A stretch of 64,000 bases of DNA from Scleromatobacter sp038243995 (GCA_038243995.1 JBBRTV010000004.1:1-64000); one strand, 5' to 3'; shown: positions 51,784-61,401, counted from the first letter of the stretch. Translations and numbers: made by a program. The notes: generated from the letters alone by a model not told the origin.

Positions 51784-53594
51784 TGATCATGAACGCGAAA
51801 ATTCTTTCACTCGCCCGGGCTGCCTTGCTGGCCTCGTGCTTCACCGGTGCGATGGCGCAGAACCCGCCGTCGACGCTGCCGATGCCGACGTCGGGGACGG
51901 CGGCCGTTCCCCCGGGCACCTTGCCGGCGGCGCCGACCATGCCGCCGGGCACGACCATGACCGCGGCGCCGACAACCGTTCCGAGCGCCGTTCCGACCAC
52001 CACCACGGTGCTTCCCGGCACCCCGTATCCCTACCCGACGGGCGTTCCGACGTCCACGACGAACGCCGTCGGCCCGTGGCCGGCCGCCCCGACCGTGAAT
52101 CCGCAACCGGGCACGCGCCTGCTCACCTTCGGCGCACAGATGTTCTCGGGGCGCTTCGCCGCCGTCACCTACAGTGGCTTCAACCCCGGCTACCAGGTCG
52201 CGATCGGCGACCAGGTCAGCGTCCGCCTGTGGGGCGCCGTCGCCTACGATGCGGTGCAGGGTGTGGACGCGCAGGGCAACATCTTCATTCCCAATGTCGG
52301 TCCGGTCCACGTGCAGGGCGTGCGCAACGGCGACCTGACCAAGGACGTCGAAGCGCAGGTCAAGCGCACGTACAAGGCCAATGTCGGCGTGTACGCGACG
52401 CTACTTGCCGCGCAGCCCGTCAAAGTCTATGTGACGGGCTTCGTGCGCGCGCCCGGCCTGTATCCGGGCCTGTCCTCCGACTCGGTGCTGTACTACCTGG
52501 ATCGCGCCGGCGGCATCGACACCGAACGCGGCACGTTCCAGAGTGTCGAAGTCCTGCGCGCCGGCCAGACGCGCATGAAGTTCGACCTCTACAAGTTCCT
52601 GCTCAGCGGCCATATCGACGAGCTGCAACTGCACGACGGCGACACGATCATCGTGGGTAACCGCCACAACACGATCGCCGTGTATGGCAACGTCACGAAC
52701 CCGTACCTGTTCGAACTTGCCGGCCGGCAGACGAAGGCGAGCGACCTGATGGCACTGGCGCTGCCGCTGCCCGGATCGACCCACATGAGCGTCGTGCGCA
52801 ACGTGGGCCTCGAGCGCCGATCTTTCTACTATCCGATCGCGCAGATCGACGACGTCACGCTGCTGGCCGGTGACGAGGTGAACATCACCGCCGACCAGTA
52901 CCCGTCCAGCATCCTCGTGCACATCGCCGGCGCGCAGATGGGTGAGAAGAACTTCGTGATGCCGCTGGGCGCCAAGATCAAGGACGTGCTCGCCCGCCTG
53001 ACCCCGTCGCCGACCGCCAACATGGACGCCGTGCAGCTGTACCGCGCTTCGGTCGCGCAGAAGCAGAAAGACAGCATCGACAACACGCTGAACGCGCTGC
53101 AGACCGCAGCGCTCACGGCGCGCAACGCGACCCTGTCGGAAGCCCAGACGCGCCAGACCGAGTCCGCGATGATCATGCAGTACATCGATCGCGCGAAGTT
53201 GATCGTGCCGAAGGGCCAGGTCGTGCTGACATCCAAGGAAGATGCCGACAATACCCTGCTGATGGATGGCGACACGATCAACGTTCCAGAGTCCACGAAC
53301 CTGGTCGCCGTCAGCGGCGAAGTGCAGCTCCCGAACACCCTGGTCTACAAGCCAGGCCAGTCTTCCAACGATTACGTCGCACTTGTGGGGGGGTACACAC
53401 AGCGAGCCGATCGTTCTAAAGTGCTCGTGATGCGCCAGAATGGAAGCGTCGCACCGAACGGCGCGACGCCCCTGCCGGGCGACGAAATCATGGTGCTCCC
53501 GACGATCGAGACCAAGTACATCGAAGTGGCCTCCGGCATCACTTCCATCCTGTACCAATTGGCAATCGCGGCGAATGTACTGACGGGTCTTTGA
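51783..53594 (+). CDS. kpsD: Outer-membrane polysaccharide export protein (KpsD-like)
   Basis: Protein of about 603 residues from ATG 51783 (TGATG overlap with kpsE); ATG 51789 is an alternative. A signal peptide ends near FTGAMAQ. A Pro/Thr-rich stretch follows to about 105. Next comes the polysaccharide export domain (VAIGDQVSVRLWGAVAYDAV) and several SLBB-type segments (VYVTGFVRAPGLYPGLSSDS; IAVYGNVTNPYLFELAG; VAVSGEVQLPNTLVYKPG). It forms the outer membrane exit channel. The low-complexity linker is longer than typical. Confidence 0.9.
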   Translation: MIMNAKILSLARAALLASCFTGAMAQNPPSTLPMPTSGTAAVPPGTLPAAPTMPPGTTMTAAPTTVPSAVPTTTTVLPGTPYPYPTGVPTSTTNAVGPWPAAPTVNPQPGTRLLTFGAQMFSGRFAAVTYSGFNPGYQVAIGDQVSVRLWGAVAYDAVQGVDAQGNIFIPNVGPVHVQGVRNGDLTKDVEAQVKRTYKANVGVYATLLAAQPVKVYVTGFVRAPGLYPGLSSDSVLYYLDRAGGIDTERGTFQSVEVLRAGQTRMKFDLYKFLLSGHIDELQLHDGDTIIVGNRHNTIAVYGNVTNPYLFELAGRQTKASDLMALALPLPGSTHMSVVRNVGLERRSFYYPIAQIDDVTLLAGDEVNITADQYPSSILVHIAGAQMGEKNFVMPLGAKIKDVLARLTPSPTANMDAVQLYRASVAQKQKDSIDNTLNALQTAALTARNATLSEAQTRQTESAMIMQYIDRAKLIVPKGQVVLTSKEDADNTLLMDGDTINVPESTNLVAVSGEVQLPNTLVYKPGQSSNDYVALVGGYTQRADRSKVLVMRQNGSVAPNGATPLPGDEIMVLPTIETKYIEVASGITSILYQLAIAANVLTGL

Positions 53595-53660
53595 GCCCAG
53601 TTCGAGAGTCACCTGCCGCGGTTTGTCGGACTCCCCGCGGCGGGTTGTTGGGGTCAGGTC

Positions 53661-56315
53661 TTGATCGAAGTACCGAAACGTGCCTTTGACGCGCTGGTGA
53701 TGCTGCATGGCATTCGCCTGTCGCGTGGCGTCGGGCGCGTTTTCGGAGTCAAGAACACGCTGCAGAAGTTCGAGATCCAGCTCACGCGCGAGCTGGGCCT
53801 GTTCGATCGCGAGCACTACCTCACCCAGGTGCCGGCCGAGCAGCTCGCCGGCATGTCCCCGCTGAAGCACTACGTGCTGATCGGGGACGACCTCGGCCTG
53901 TCGCCGTCGCCGCTGTTCGACACGCGCCACTACGACACCCGCTTCCGCGAACGCCACGGCCTGAACAGGCTGCTGCACTACGGCCTGGTCGCGCGTTTTC
54001 GCGGCATCTCGCCGACGCCCTGGTTCGACGCCGACTATTACCTGCAGAGCAATCCGGACGTCTCCGCCTCCAAGCTCGACGCGCTGGTGCACTTCCAGCG
54101 GTGGGGCTGGCGCGAGGGCCGCAGCCCGATGCCGGGGCTGGACATGCGGCAATTGCTGAGCGTGCAACCCGAATTGCGCGTCTCCAAAGGCAGCCCGCTG
54201 GCGCTGTTTGCGGACGGCCGCCTCGGCGAAGCCATCCGCAAGCAACTCAGCGGTGCCGCGCCGCGCCACAGTGCGCTCAAGGCGCGCCGCCCGGTGTCCG
54301 TCGACGAATCGCTCTCGCACGACCTGCTCGAGCCGGCCCGATGGGCGATGGTGCAGCCGCGCACGTGGTCGTCGGCGCCGCGCGTCGACGTGATCATCCC
54401 GGTGTACTCCGGCGTGCAGGAGACGCTGCGCTGCCTGTGGACGGTGCTGACGGCGCCGGTGGAAACCCCGCACGACGTCATCGTGATCAACGATGCCGGC
54501 CCCGCCCCGGAGCTCAACGCGATGATCCGCGCGCTCGCCGGTCGCGGGCTGTTCCATCTCGAACAGCACCGCCAGAACCAGGGGTTCGTGCGCACGGTCA
54601 ACCACGGGCTGCGCCAGCACAAGGATCGCGACGTCGTGATCCTCAATGCCGACACCGAGGTCTACGGAAACTGGCTCGATCGCCTCATTGCGCATGCCGA
54701 CCAGTTTCCGCGCGTCGCCACGGTCACGCCGCTGTCGAACAACGCGACCATCTGCAGCTACCCGGAGACCTTGAACGACAACCGCAGCGCGCTCGAGATC
54801 TCGCATTCCGAGACCGACGCGCTGGCCGCCGCGACGAATCCGCTGGCGCACGTCGAGGCCCCCACCGGCGTCGGCTTCTGCATGTACGTGCGGCGCGCGG
54901 CGCTGCGCGAAGTGGGATGGCTGGACGACCGCCGCTTCGGTCGCGGCTACGGCGAGGAGAACGACCTCTGCCAGCGGTTGATGCGTCGCGGCTGGACCAA
55001 CGTCATCGCGTGCGACATCTACGTGCGCCACGTCGGCTCCGTGAGCTTCCGCTCCGAAGCCGTCGAGCGCACGCAGAAGGCGATGAAGACGCTGGCCAAG
55101 CTGTATCCGGATTACGAGGCGCAGGTCAACCGCTTCATCGACGCCGATCCGGCCTGGAAGTTCCGCGCGCGGCTCGACATCGCGCGCCTGCAGCGCCAGT
55201 GCGGCGAGCGCAATGTCCTGCTGGTGTGTCACAACCGTGGCGGCGGCACCGAGCGTCACTTGCTCGAACAGGCTCAGGCGATGCTTTCGCAGGGCAACGG
55301 GGTCTTCGAGCTGCGGCCGTCCAAGCGCAACGGATGCGTCGCATTGATGCATCCCGGGCTTTACGGCCTGCAGAATCTCGCCGTCACGCCGATCGAGCCG
55401 CACAACGTGATGCTCGAAGCGTTGCAGGCGCTCGACATCCACGAGATCCACCTCCATCACCTGATCGACTTTCCCCCCGGCACCGCGCGGATGCTGGTGG
55501 AGGCGAGCCGCATCCTGGGCATCACGCTGCAGACGTCCGTGCACGACTATTACGCGATCTGCCCGCGCGTCAACTTCGTGACGCCCGAAGGCAAGTACTG
55601 CGGCGAGCCGACCTCTGCGGCAGTGTGCGACGCGTGCCTGGCCAAGGACAATCTCGGCCATGAGATCGGTCCCATCGCGCAATGGCGCCGTCGGTCGCTG
55701 CGGCTGCTGGCCCAGTCGCAGCAGGTGCTTGTCCCGTCGGAGGATGTCGCGCGGCGCCTGCTCAGGCTCGCGCCGGAGATCAGGCTGCGCGTCGAACCGC
55801 ACGAAACGCTGCCGCCCGCGCAGCCGATCGCGCAGCCGCTGATCGCCAAGAACGAGACCCTGCGTGTCCTGACGATAGGCGCGATCAGCCGCATCAAGGG
55901 CTACGAGGTGCTGCTGGGACTTGCCGGGACGGTGCGCGCCGCCGCGTTGCCGGTCAGCCTGGCCCTGCTCGGCTACTCGACCGACGACACGCGGCTTGCC
56001 GCGACCGGCGTGGACATGCTGGGCCGCTACTTCGACAACGAGCTGCAGGAGAAGATCGCCGCCTACGACCCGCACGTGATCCTGGTGCCGTCGATCTGGC
56101 CCGAGACCTATTGCTATGTGTTGTCGAGCGCCCTGGAAAGCGGGCGCCGCGTCGCCGTGTTCGACCTCGGCGCACAGGCCGATCGAACGCGCGAGCACGA
56201 TCCCGAGCACCACGTGTTTCCGCTCGCACTCGCCGATCGTCCCGCGGAGCTCATCGCCGCGATCCTGGCCGCGGCCCACTCGGGCGGGCACAACGGGATG
56301 CGCGCCGCGGCATGA
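53661..56315 (+). CDS. Double glycosyltransferase (GT2 + GT1)
   Basis: Protein of 884 residues using a TTG start at 53661 preceded by AGG; an internal Met is possible. An N-terminal region (86-165) has FDTRHYDTRFRERHGLNRLL and PWFDADYYLQSNPDVS type repeats. A GT2 domain is at about 240-480 (RVDVIIPVYSGVQETLRCL; VVILNADTEVYGNWLDRL; GRGYGEENDLCQR). A GT1/4-like domain runs from about 517 to the end (LLVCHNRGGGTERHLLEQAQ; LVPSIWPETYCYVLSSALES). It is strongly similar to the C-terminal two thirds of the protein at 36113-39958. The next gene overlaps its stop (ATGA). It probably builds the exported capsule chain. Confidence 0.88.
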   Translation: MIEVPKRAFDALVMLHGIRLSRGVGRVFGVKNTLQKFEIQLTRELGLFDREHYLTQVPAEQLAGMSPLKHYVLIGDDLGLSPSPLFDTRHYDTRFRERHGLNRLLHYGLVARFRGISPTPWFDADYYLQSNPDVSASKLDALVHFQRWGWREGRSPMPGLDMRQLLSVQPELRVSKGSPLALFADGRLGEAIRKQLSGAAPRHSALKARRPVSVDESLSHDLLEPARWAMVQPRTWSSAPRVDVIIPVYSGVQETLRCLWTVLTAPVETPHDVIVINDAGPAPELNAMIRALAGRGLFHLEQHRQNQGFVRTVNHGLRQHKDRDVVILNADTEVYGNWLDRLIAHADQFPRVATVTPLSNNATICSYPETLNDNRSALEISHSETDALAAATNPLAHVEAPTGVGFCMYVRRAALREVGWLDDRRFGRGYGEENDLCQRLMRRGWTNVIACDIYVRHVGSVSFRSEAVERTQKAMKTLAKLYPDYEAQVNRFIDADPAWKFRARLDIARLQRQCGERNVLLVCHNRGGGTERHLLEQAQAMLSQGNGVFELRPSKRNGCVALMHPGLYGLQNLAVTPIEPHNVMLEALQALDIHEIHLHHLIDFPPGTARMLVEASRILGITLQTSVHDYYAICPRVNFVTPEGKYCGEPTSAAVCDACLAKDNLGHEIGPIAQWRRRSLRLLAQSQQVLVPSEDVARRLLRLAPEIRLRVEPHETLPPAQPIAQPLIAKNETLRVLTIGAISRIKGYEVLLGLAGTVRAAALPVSLALLGYSTDDTRLAATGVDMLGRYFDNELQEKIAAYDPHVILVPSIWPETYCYVLSSALESGRRVAVFDLGAQADRTREHDPEHHVFPLALADRPAELIAAILAAAHSGGHNGMRAAA

Positions 56316-59300
56316 GCATCGGCGCCTGGGTCCAGACGAAGCGCAAAGGTGACGCTCGGAAGGGGCAGCGCTGGCGTGGCAACGTCGACCGCCTGGCTGC
56401 AATGGCGGTCGTCGGCTGGGGCATCGGCGAACGCGACGAACCCGTGGTCATCGCCCTCACTGCCGCGGGCCTGCCGGTCGGCATCGTGCTGCGACGAGTC
56501 GATCGGCCGGATGTCAACGCCGCTCATCCGGGCACGCCCGCGCGCCCGTTCGGCTTCATCGCAGAGATCGAGTCGTCGATCTGGCGCGCGCCGATCGACC
56601 TGGGGGTGCGCGAGGGTGGCGCGGTGGGCGACGACCGCTCTGGCCGTGGCGCAGTGGATGTCCTCGTATCGCTCGACGGCCGGGCCTTTCCCCGCGTCCT
56701 GTCGGTCTCGCACGCGGCGCTCGACGAGTGGTGGGCGCACTGGCTGGCGTCGCCGCCGTCCGCAGACCGCGAGCGCCAGTTGTCGAGACTTCTCTCGCAT
56801 GTCGCCGCGGCGGGCGGTGCGGGCGTGCTGGCGGCGCCTGCCGCGCAAGCCGTCGCCGCCGAAGCGCGCCGCCGGGGCCTGGGCGGCGCGCTCCAGGATG
56901 GAGACCGGGACGGTCTGATCGCGCGCGCATTGCGCCAGCGGGCGCTGATCGAACGTGTCGACGGACTGGAAATCGAAGGTTGGGCGCACGATCCCGAGGG
57001 CGGGCCGCAAGCGTTTCATCTTCGCTGCGAAGGCCGGGAGGTGCCCTGCGACGTCGTCCGCCTGCGCCGCGAAGACGTGCGCGCGGCCCTGGGGGCGACG
57101 GATGCGATGCTCGGTTTCCGCGTCGTTCCGACGCCGGCGCTCTGGGAGCATGCGAATGCCGAAGGCGATTGCATGCTGACCTTCGACGTGCACGGGCATA
57201 CCGCCTGCGCGCAGCCGTTCGTCATCGGCGCGCAGTCGTTGCGGGCGGCGTGGGACGAGTTGGCGGTCGCGGCATCGACTGCGAGTGCGGGCCCGTCCGC
57301 GGGCCACGCCCCCCGGTTGCGCTTGTTGCTGCAACTCGAAGCGCACGGCCCTGTGTTGGCCGCGCGAGGCGTGTTTCCCGAGTTCGACGCGTCAACCCTG
57401 GCGCGCCTGGTCGAGGCGCTCGATCCGCAGGGCCTGCGGCATGACCCTTCGGTGCGCGACGACCCGGTGGATTCGCCACGAAGTGCCGCGGGCGCGTCAG
57501 CGGGCGTCGATTCCTCGAGGCGCATCGCTGTCGAAAGCGCCGCGAACCTCACACTCGTCGGGTGGGCGCACGATCCGGCTGTCGGAGGCGAGATTTTCCG
57601 GCTTCGGTGCAACGGCCAAGATGTGGAGTGCCACGTGCTTCGCACGCATCGGGAGGATGTGCGCCGCGCGATCGGTGCGACCGATCCGTTCCTGGGGTTC
57701 GAGATCCAGTTGCCGGCCGCGGCATGGCGTCACGCGGACGCCCAGGGGGCTTGCGCGCTGACGCTGACGGTCAACGACGTGCCGGTGCCCGAGGCCGATT
57801 GCCGCCTCGACAAGGCGACGCTCGAAGCGCTCGCCGAGCGCTTGTCCGATCCGCGGGGCCGCTCGGCGCTGCGACGGGCCGAACCGCCGGCGTGGCGAGC
57901 GCGATTCGCCGAAATACTGCTCGTCGAACACTTGCGGGCGACGGGTTGGCGGGACTGGGCGAACCCGCGAGTGCGGGAACTGATCGACTCCGCACAGGTG
58001 ATCGACGCGGCTTGGGGCGGCCGCGGGGACATTGATCCGCGCCATGAGTGGCTGTTGCGCGACGACGTGTCCCGCAAGCGCCGCGTCTGGCGGCTGCAGC
58101 GGCGCTTCAATGCCCTGGTCGACCGCGCGCACGAGCGCGGCGAGCCGCTGTCGGCCGCACTGCAGACCATCCTGGCGGACGCCGACGCGGTGGGGATCGT
58201 ACGAGTCCAGCTGTTGCTGGGTCTCGTCGCGCCGCTGTGCGGCGACCCCGCCTTCGACCTGCTGCTGGCGCAACTGCCCCTGGAGGCCGTGGCCTTCCAC
58301 GCTTCCGCGGGCGACAACTGGCATCGCAGCCTCTACGTGGCCTGCCTGGCTCGCAGCGGGTGCTTCGACGATGCGGCGGTGGTCATCGACCGCATCGCGC
58401 AGGCGCCGAGCCAGGGCTGGCTGAACACCGAATGCATAGCCCTGGCGATCCGGCTCGCGCTCGCCGCGCCCGGGGATGAGTCGCGGGAGGCCGTCGTCGA
58501 CGCGTTCGTGCGTCTGGTCGCGTCGCTCGAGGGCGGCTACTGGTCGCGACTGCACGACCACGGCCTCGTGGATGCGAGCGTCGAGGTCGTCTTCGCGTGC
58601 CTGGCCGCCGCGGCGGACGCGCCGCTCCCGAGCGCCGCCGCAGGCCGTCTGCGCGCACTGCTCGACTGCCTCGGCCTCGTTCCGCGCTTCTGGCAATGCC
58701 TGCAGGACGGCGGCGCCGCCGATTTCGACGCGCCCGATCTGCGGCGTGCGCGCATCGACTTCGAGTGTCTGCGCGACGTCCTCGGCGACATCGGGTCGTC
58801 CACTTCCGATTCGGCCCGGGTGCCGGCGCGCTTGCGCGAATGCATCGAGCGACTCCGGCGCCAGCGGGAGGAAGGCGCAGCCGACGCCGCCCAAGTGCTG
58901 CGCGAACTCATCCTGTTCGATCTCGGGCGGACTCGCGCAGGCGGCGAGAGCGACGATCTGGCGCATGTGTTCGTGCTCGAGTCGCTCGGCCCGACGGACC
59001 CGCTACGGCTGGAGCAGCACCCGATCCAGGCGCTTGGCGCGGTCGCCCGCGAAACCTGCATCTGGCCGACGACGGATTCGCCGGTGCCAGTGCCCGTCGA
59101 CGGCGAATCGCGCGCCGCCTTCGTCGAGAACCGCCTGGTTCTGTGCGCACCGCCGGCGCGCGTCGCCGCGCTCCGCGAGGCCGAGTTCCTCGTGATCTGC
59201 GTCGTCCGCAACGAGCGGACGATGCTGCCCCACTTCCTCGCGCACTACCGCCGGCTCGGTGCGAAGCATTTCGTGTTCGTCGACAACGCGTCCGACGACG

Positions 59301-60073
59301 GCACGCGCGAGATGCTGCTCGACCAGGACGATGTCGTGCTTTACGGCGCCGACACCGACTACCGCGATGCGCACTTCGGCGTCGCCTGGCAACAGGCGGT
59401 GCTCGCGGCGCACGCGCTGGGGAAATGGGCGGTCGTCGTCGACGCCGACGAACTCCTGCTCTATCCCGAATGTGAAAGCCTGCCGCTCGCGGCGCTGCTG
59501 CGGCGCTTCGAGGAGCGCGGATACGACGCGGCCCAGACCCTCATGCTCGACTTGTATCCGCGCGGCGCCCTGCGCGATACCGATTTCGGCGCGGCAAGCC
59601 CCGCGGACGCCAACTGGTTCGATCGCCAGCCCCTGCTGCGCTGGCATCTCGGTGCCGGGCGCTACTCCAACGCGCCCACCTGGTTGAGCGCGCTGCGCCA
59701 TCGCCTCATCCCGCACTCGCCGCCGAACGCGTTCACGGCCCAGAAGATCGCGCTGTTCCGCTATCTTCCCTGGGTGCGGCTGTCCGAAGGCCTTCACTAC
59801 GCGGCTGGCGTCACGCCGGCGCCGGAAGCGCTGTTCCTGGGGCACTACAAGTACCACGCGGGTTTTCGCGACAAGGTGCTGCGCGAGATCGAACGCAAGC
59901 AGCACTACGACGGCGCGTCCGAGTACGCGCACTATCTGGCGATGGTCGCCGAGCCCGACGCGACGCTGTTCGCGCCCGAGCTTTCCGTCCACCTCGACGA
60001 CAGCCGCTCCTTGCCGCGTATCTCCGGCGCCGGGGCGGCGGACGAACACGCCCTGCCGGGCGGGGAGCATTGA
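56312..60073 (+). CDS. Giant GT2-type glycosyltransferase with three GWA modules
   Basis: Protein of 1253 residues. Three beta-rich modules are at about 32-95 (VVGWGIGE; RRVDRPDV), 218-305 (IEGWAHDPEG; LRREDV) and 412-500 (LVGWAHDPAV; THREDV). Residues ~500-950 are Leu/Ala/Arg-rich helices without recognised domains. The C-terminal domain at about 955-1230 (FLVICVVRNERTMLPHFLAH; VFVDNASDDGTREM; VVVDADELLLYP) is a PF13704-like glycosyltransferase (Glyco_tranf_2_4). It overlaps neighbours at both ends by ATGA and TGATG. The modules resemble those of the protein at 36113-39958. Confidence 0.85.
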   Translation: MSIGAWVQTKRKGDARKGQRWRGNVDRLAAMAVVGWGIGERDEPVVIALTAAGLPVGIVLRRVDRPDVNAAHPGTPARPFGFIAEIESSIWRAPIDLGVREGGAVGDDRSGRGAVDVLVSLDGRAFPRVLSVSHAALDEWWAHWLASPPSADRERQLSRLLSHVAAAGGAGVLAAPAAQAVAAEARRRGLGGALQDGDRDGLIARALRQRALIERVDGLEIEGWAHDPEGGPQAFHLRCEGREVPCDVVRLRREDVRAALGATDAMLGFRVVPTPALWEHANAEGDCMLTFDVHGHTACAQPFVIGAQSLRAAWDELAVAASTASAGPSAGHAPRLRLLLQLEAHGPVLAARGVFPEFDASTLARLVEALDPQGLRHDPSVRDDPVDSPRSAAGASAGVDSSRRIAVESAANLTLVGWAHDPAVGGEIFRLRCNGQDVECHVLRTHREDVRRAIGATDPFLGFEIQLPAAAWRHADAQGACALTLTVNDVPVPEADCRLDKATLEALAERLSDPRGRSALRRAEPPAWRARFAEILLVEHLRATGWRDWANPRVRELIDSAQVIDAAWGGRGDIDPRHEWLLRDDVSRKRRVWRLQRRFNALVDRAHERGEPLSAALQTILADADAVGIVRVQLLLGLVAPLCGDPAFDLLLAQLPLEAVAFHASAGDNWHRSLYVACLARSGCFDDAAVVIDRIAQAPSQGWLNTECIALAIRLALAAPGDESREAVVDAFVRLVASLEGGYWSRLHDHGLVDASVEVVFACLAAAADAPLPSAAAGRLRALLDCLGLVPRFWQCLQDGGAADFDAPDLRRARIDFECLRDVLGDIGSSTSDSARVPARLRECIERLRRQREEGAADAAQVLRELILFDLGRTRAGGESDDLAHVFVLESLGPTDPLRLEQHPIQALGAVARETCIWPTTDSPVPVPVDGESRAAFVENRLVLCAPPARVAALREAEFLVICVVRNERTMLPHFLAHYRRLGAKHFVFVDNASDDGTREMLLDQDDVVLYGADTDYRDAHFGVAWQQAVLAAHALGKWAVVVDADELLLYPECESLPLAALLRRFEERGYDAAQTLMLDLYPRGALRDTDFGAASPADANWFDRQPLLRWHLGAGRYSNAPTWLSALRHRLIPHSPPNAFTAQKIALFRYLPWVRLSEGLHYAAGVTPAPEALFLGHYKYHAGFRDKVLREIERKQHYDGASEYAHYLAMVAEPDATLFAPELSVHLDDSRSLPRISGAGAADEHALPGGEH

Positions 60074-61152
60074 TGCCCGGCCGGCCGCGCATCGCGCTGC
60101 GAGACCGGCCACGATGGCTGGCCGGAAAGTTCGACTGGTTCGTCATCGAGCCGGTGCGCCATAGTGCCAGGCGCGCCGTCGACGAGGTCGCACGGCGCCT
60201 GCGCATGCGCCGCAGCGCGCGCCAGCTGGTGCCGCACCGCGTGCAGGACGATGCGATCGCCGACGCCTGGTGTCTGCTGGTCTGCTGCCTGCGCAACGAG
60301 CTCGTGCGCATGCCGGCCTTCCTGGACCACTACCGGCGCCTCGGCGTGCGTCACTTCCTCGTCGTCGACAACCAGTCGACCGACGGCCTGCAGGACTGGC
60401 TCGCGCAGCAGCCCGACTGTTCCTCGTGGATAGGCGACGGCAGCTACAAGGCGTCGAACTTCGGCATGGACTGGTGCAACCTGCTGCTGGCGCGCTACGG
60501 CAGCGGCAAGTGGTGCGTGACCGTCGACCCGGACGAGTTCCTCGTCTTCCCGCACGGGCAAGAGCGCGGCCTGCGCGGCCTTACCCGTTACATGGAGGGC
60601 GCCGGCCAACCCAGCCTCTACGCCCCGATGGTAGACGCCTACGGCCCGGAGCCCCTGAGCCGCACGCAGCTCGCGTCGGGCCAGTCGCCGTTCGACGTTT
60701 GCGCTTATTTCGACCGCTTCAACCTGAGCCAGAAATTCGATCCGCGGCGCAGGAACTGGTGGGTACAGGGCGGCGTGCGCACGCGTTGCTTCCTGCCCGA
60801 TACGCCAGCGCTGGCGCCGGCGCTCAACAAGGTGCCCCTCGTGCGCTGGGAGCGTGGCATGCACTACGTGTCGTCCATGCATCACCTCAATCGCCCGCAG
60901 CTCAACTGCACAGTGTTGAATAATCCGCTCGCCGTGTCGGGCGTGCTCTTCCACTTCAAGTACGTCAACCTGCTGCTCGCCAAGTCCGAGGAAGAGCTGG
61001 TGCGCGGCGAGCACTACGCCGGCAGTCGCGAATACCAGGCCTACCTCGAGGCAGGCGACCCGATATTGTTCGATCCCGAGGTGTCGGTGCACTACCGCGG
61101 CCCTCTCCAACTCACCGAACTCGGCTTCATGCAAGCCGGTGGATGGTACTGA
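60073..61152 (+). CDS. Glycosyltransferase, Glyco_tranf_2_4 type
   Basis: Protein of 359 residues. LLVCCLRNELVRMPAFLDHY, then RRLGVRHFLVVDNQSTDGLQ near 95-115 and WCVTVDPDEFLVFP near 150-165, mark the same domain as the C-terminus of the preceding giant protein. The likely catalytic DPDE replaces DADE. It starts by a TGATG overlap with GGGGAG upstream. The last ~90 residues include HYVSSMHHLNRPQLNC and FHFKYVNLLLAKSEEELVRG. It presumably adds one sugar of the capsule chain; substrate unknown. Confidence 0.85.
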   Translation: MPGRPRIALRDRPRWLAGKFDWFVIEPVRHSARRAVDEVARRLRMRRSARQLVPHRVQDDAIADAWCLLVCCLRNELVRMPAFLDHYRRLGVRHFLVVDNQSTDGLQDWLAQQPDCSSWIGDGSYKASNFGMDWCNLLLARYGSGKWCVTVDPDEFLVFPHGQERGLRGLTRYMEGAGQPSLYAPMVDAYGPEPLSRTQLASGQSPFDVCAYFDRFNLSQKFDPRRRNWWVQGGVRTRCFLPDTPALAPALNKVPLVRWERGMHYVSSMHHLNRPQLNCTVLNNPLAVSGVLFHFKYVNLLLAKSEEELVRGEHYAGSREYQAYLEAGDPILFDPEVSVHYRGPLQLTELGFMQAGGWY

Positions 61153-61370
61153 TGCCCCCTGTCCTCCAAGATGCTCCGCCCAAGTTCGTCATCGTGACGC
61201 TGCCGCGCAGCGGCTCCTGCCACCTCGTCTCGGCCGAGGCCGGGTCGCTCAGCAGCGATCGCGACCGGCAGTTCTCCGGCCAGCTCGCCGATGGCTACGC
61301 CAACTGGAACGCCTTCGTCGAGCACGCGACGGCGACCGGTCACGCCCGGTGGCTGCCGTCCGCCGGCTGA
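61152..61370 (+). pseudogene. Truncated sulfotransferase-like remnant
   Basis: A 72-codon frame (or 75 codons from ATG 61143) reading KFVIVTLPRSGSCHLVS, an Stf0-type sulfotransferase P-loop, then a short stretch and NWNAFVEHATATGHARWLPS. Known enzymes are over 200 residues, so at least the core is missing; the ending looks like a sulfotransferase C-terminus, suggesting an internal deletion. It overlaps the previous glycosyltransferase stop. It could also be a tiny expressed peptide. Confidence 0.5.
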
Positions 61371-61401
61371 GCGCTCGCACGACGGACGCCGGGAGCCCGA
61401 C

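Noticed and set aside
52401..56402. Minus-strand open frame of 1333 codons opposite kpsD and the double glycosyltransferase
   Set aside because: It is rich in Arg, His, Gln and Asp without any domain, lies antisense to genes with clear motifs and overlaps, and is the expected shadow of GC-rich codon bias.
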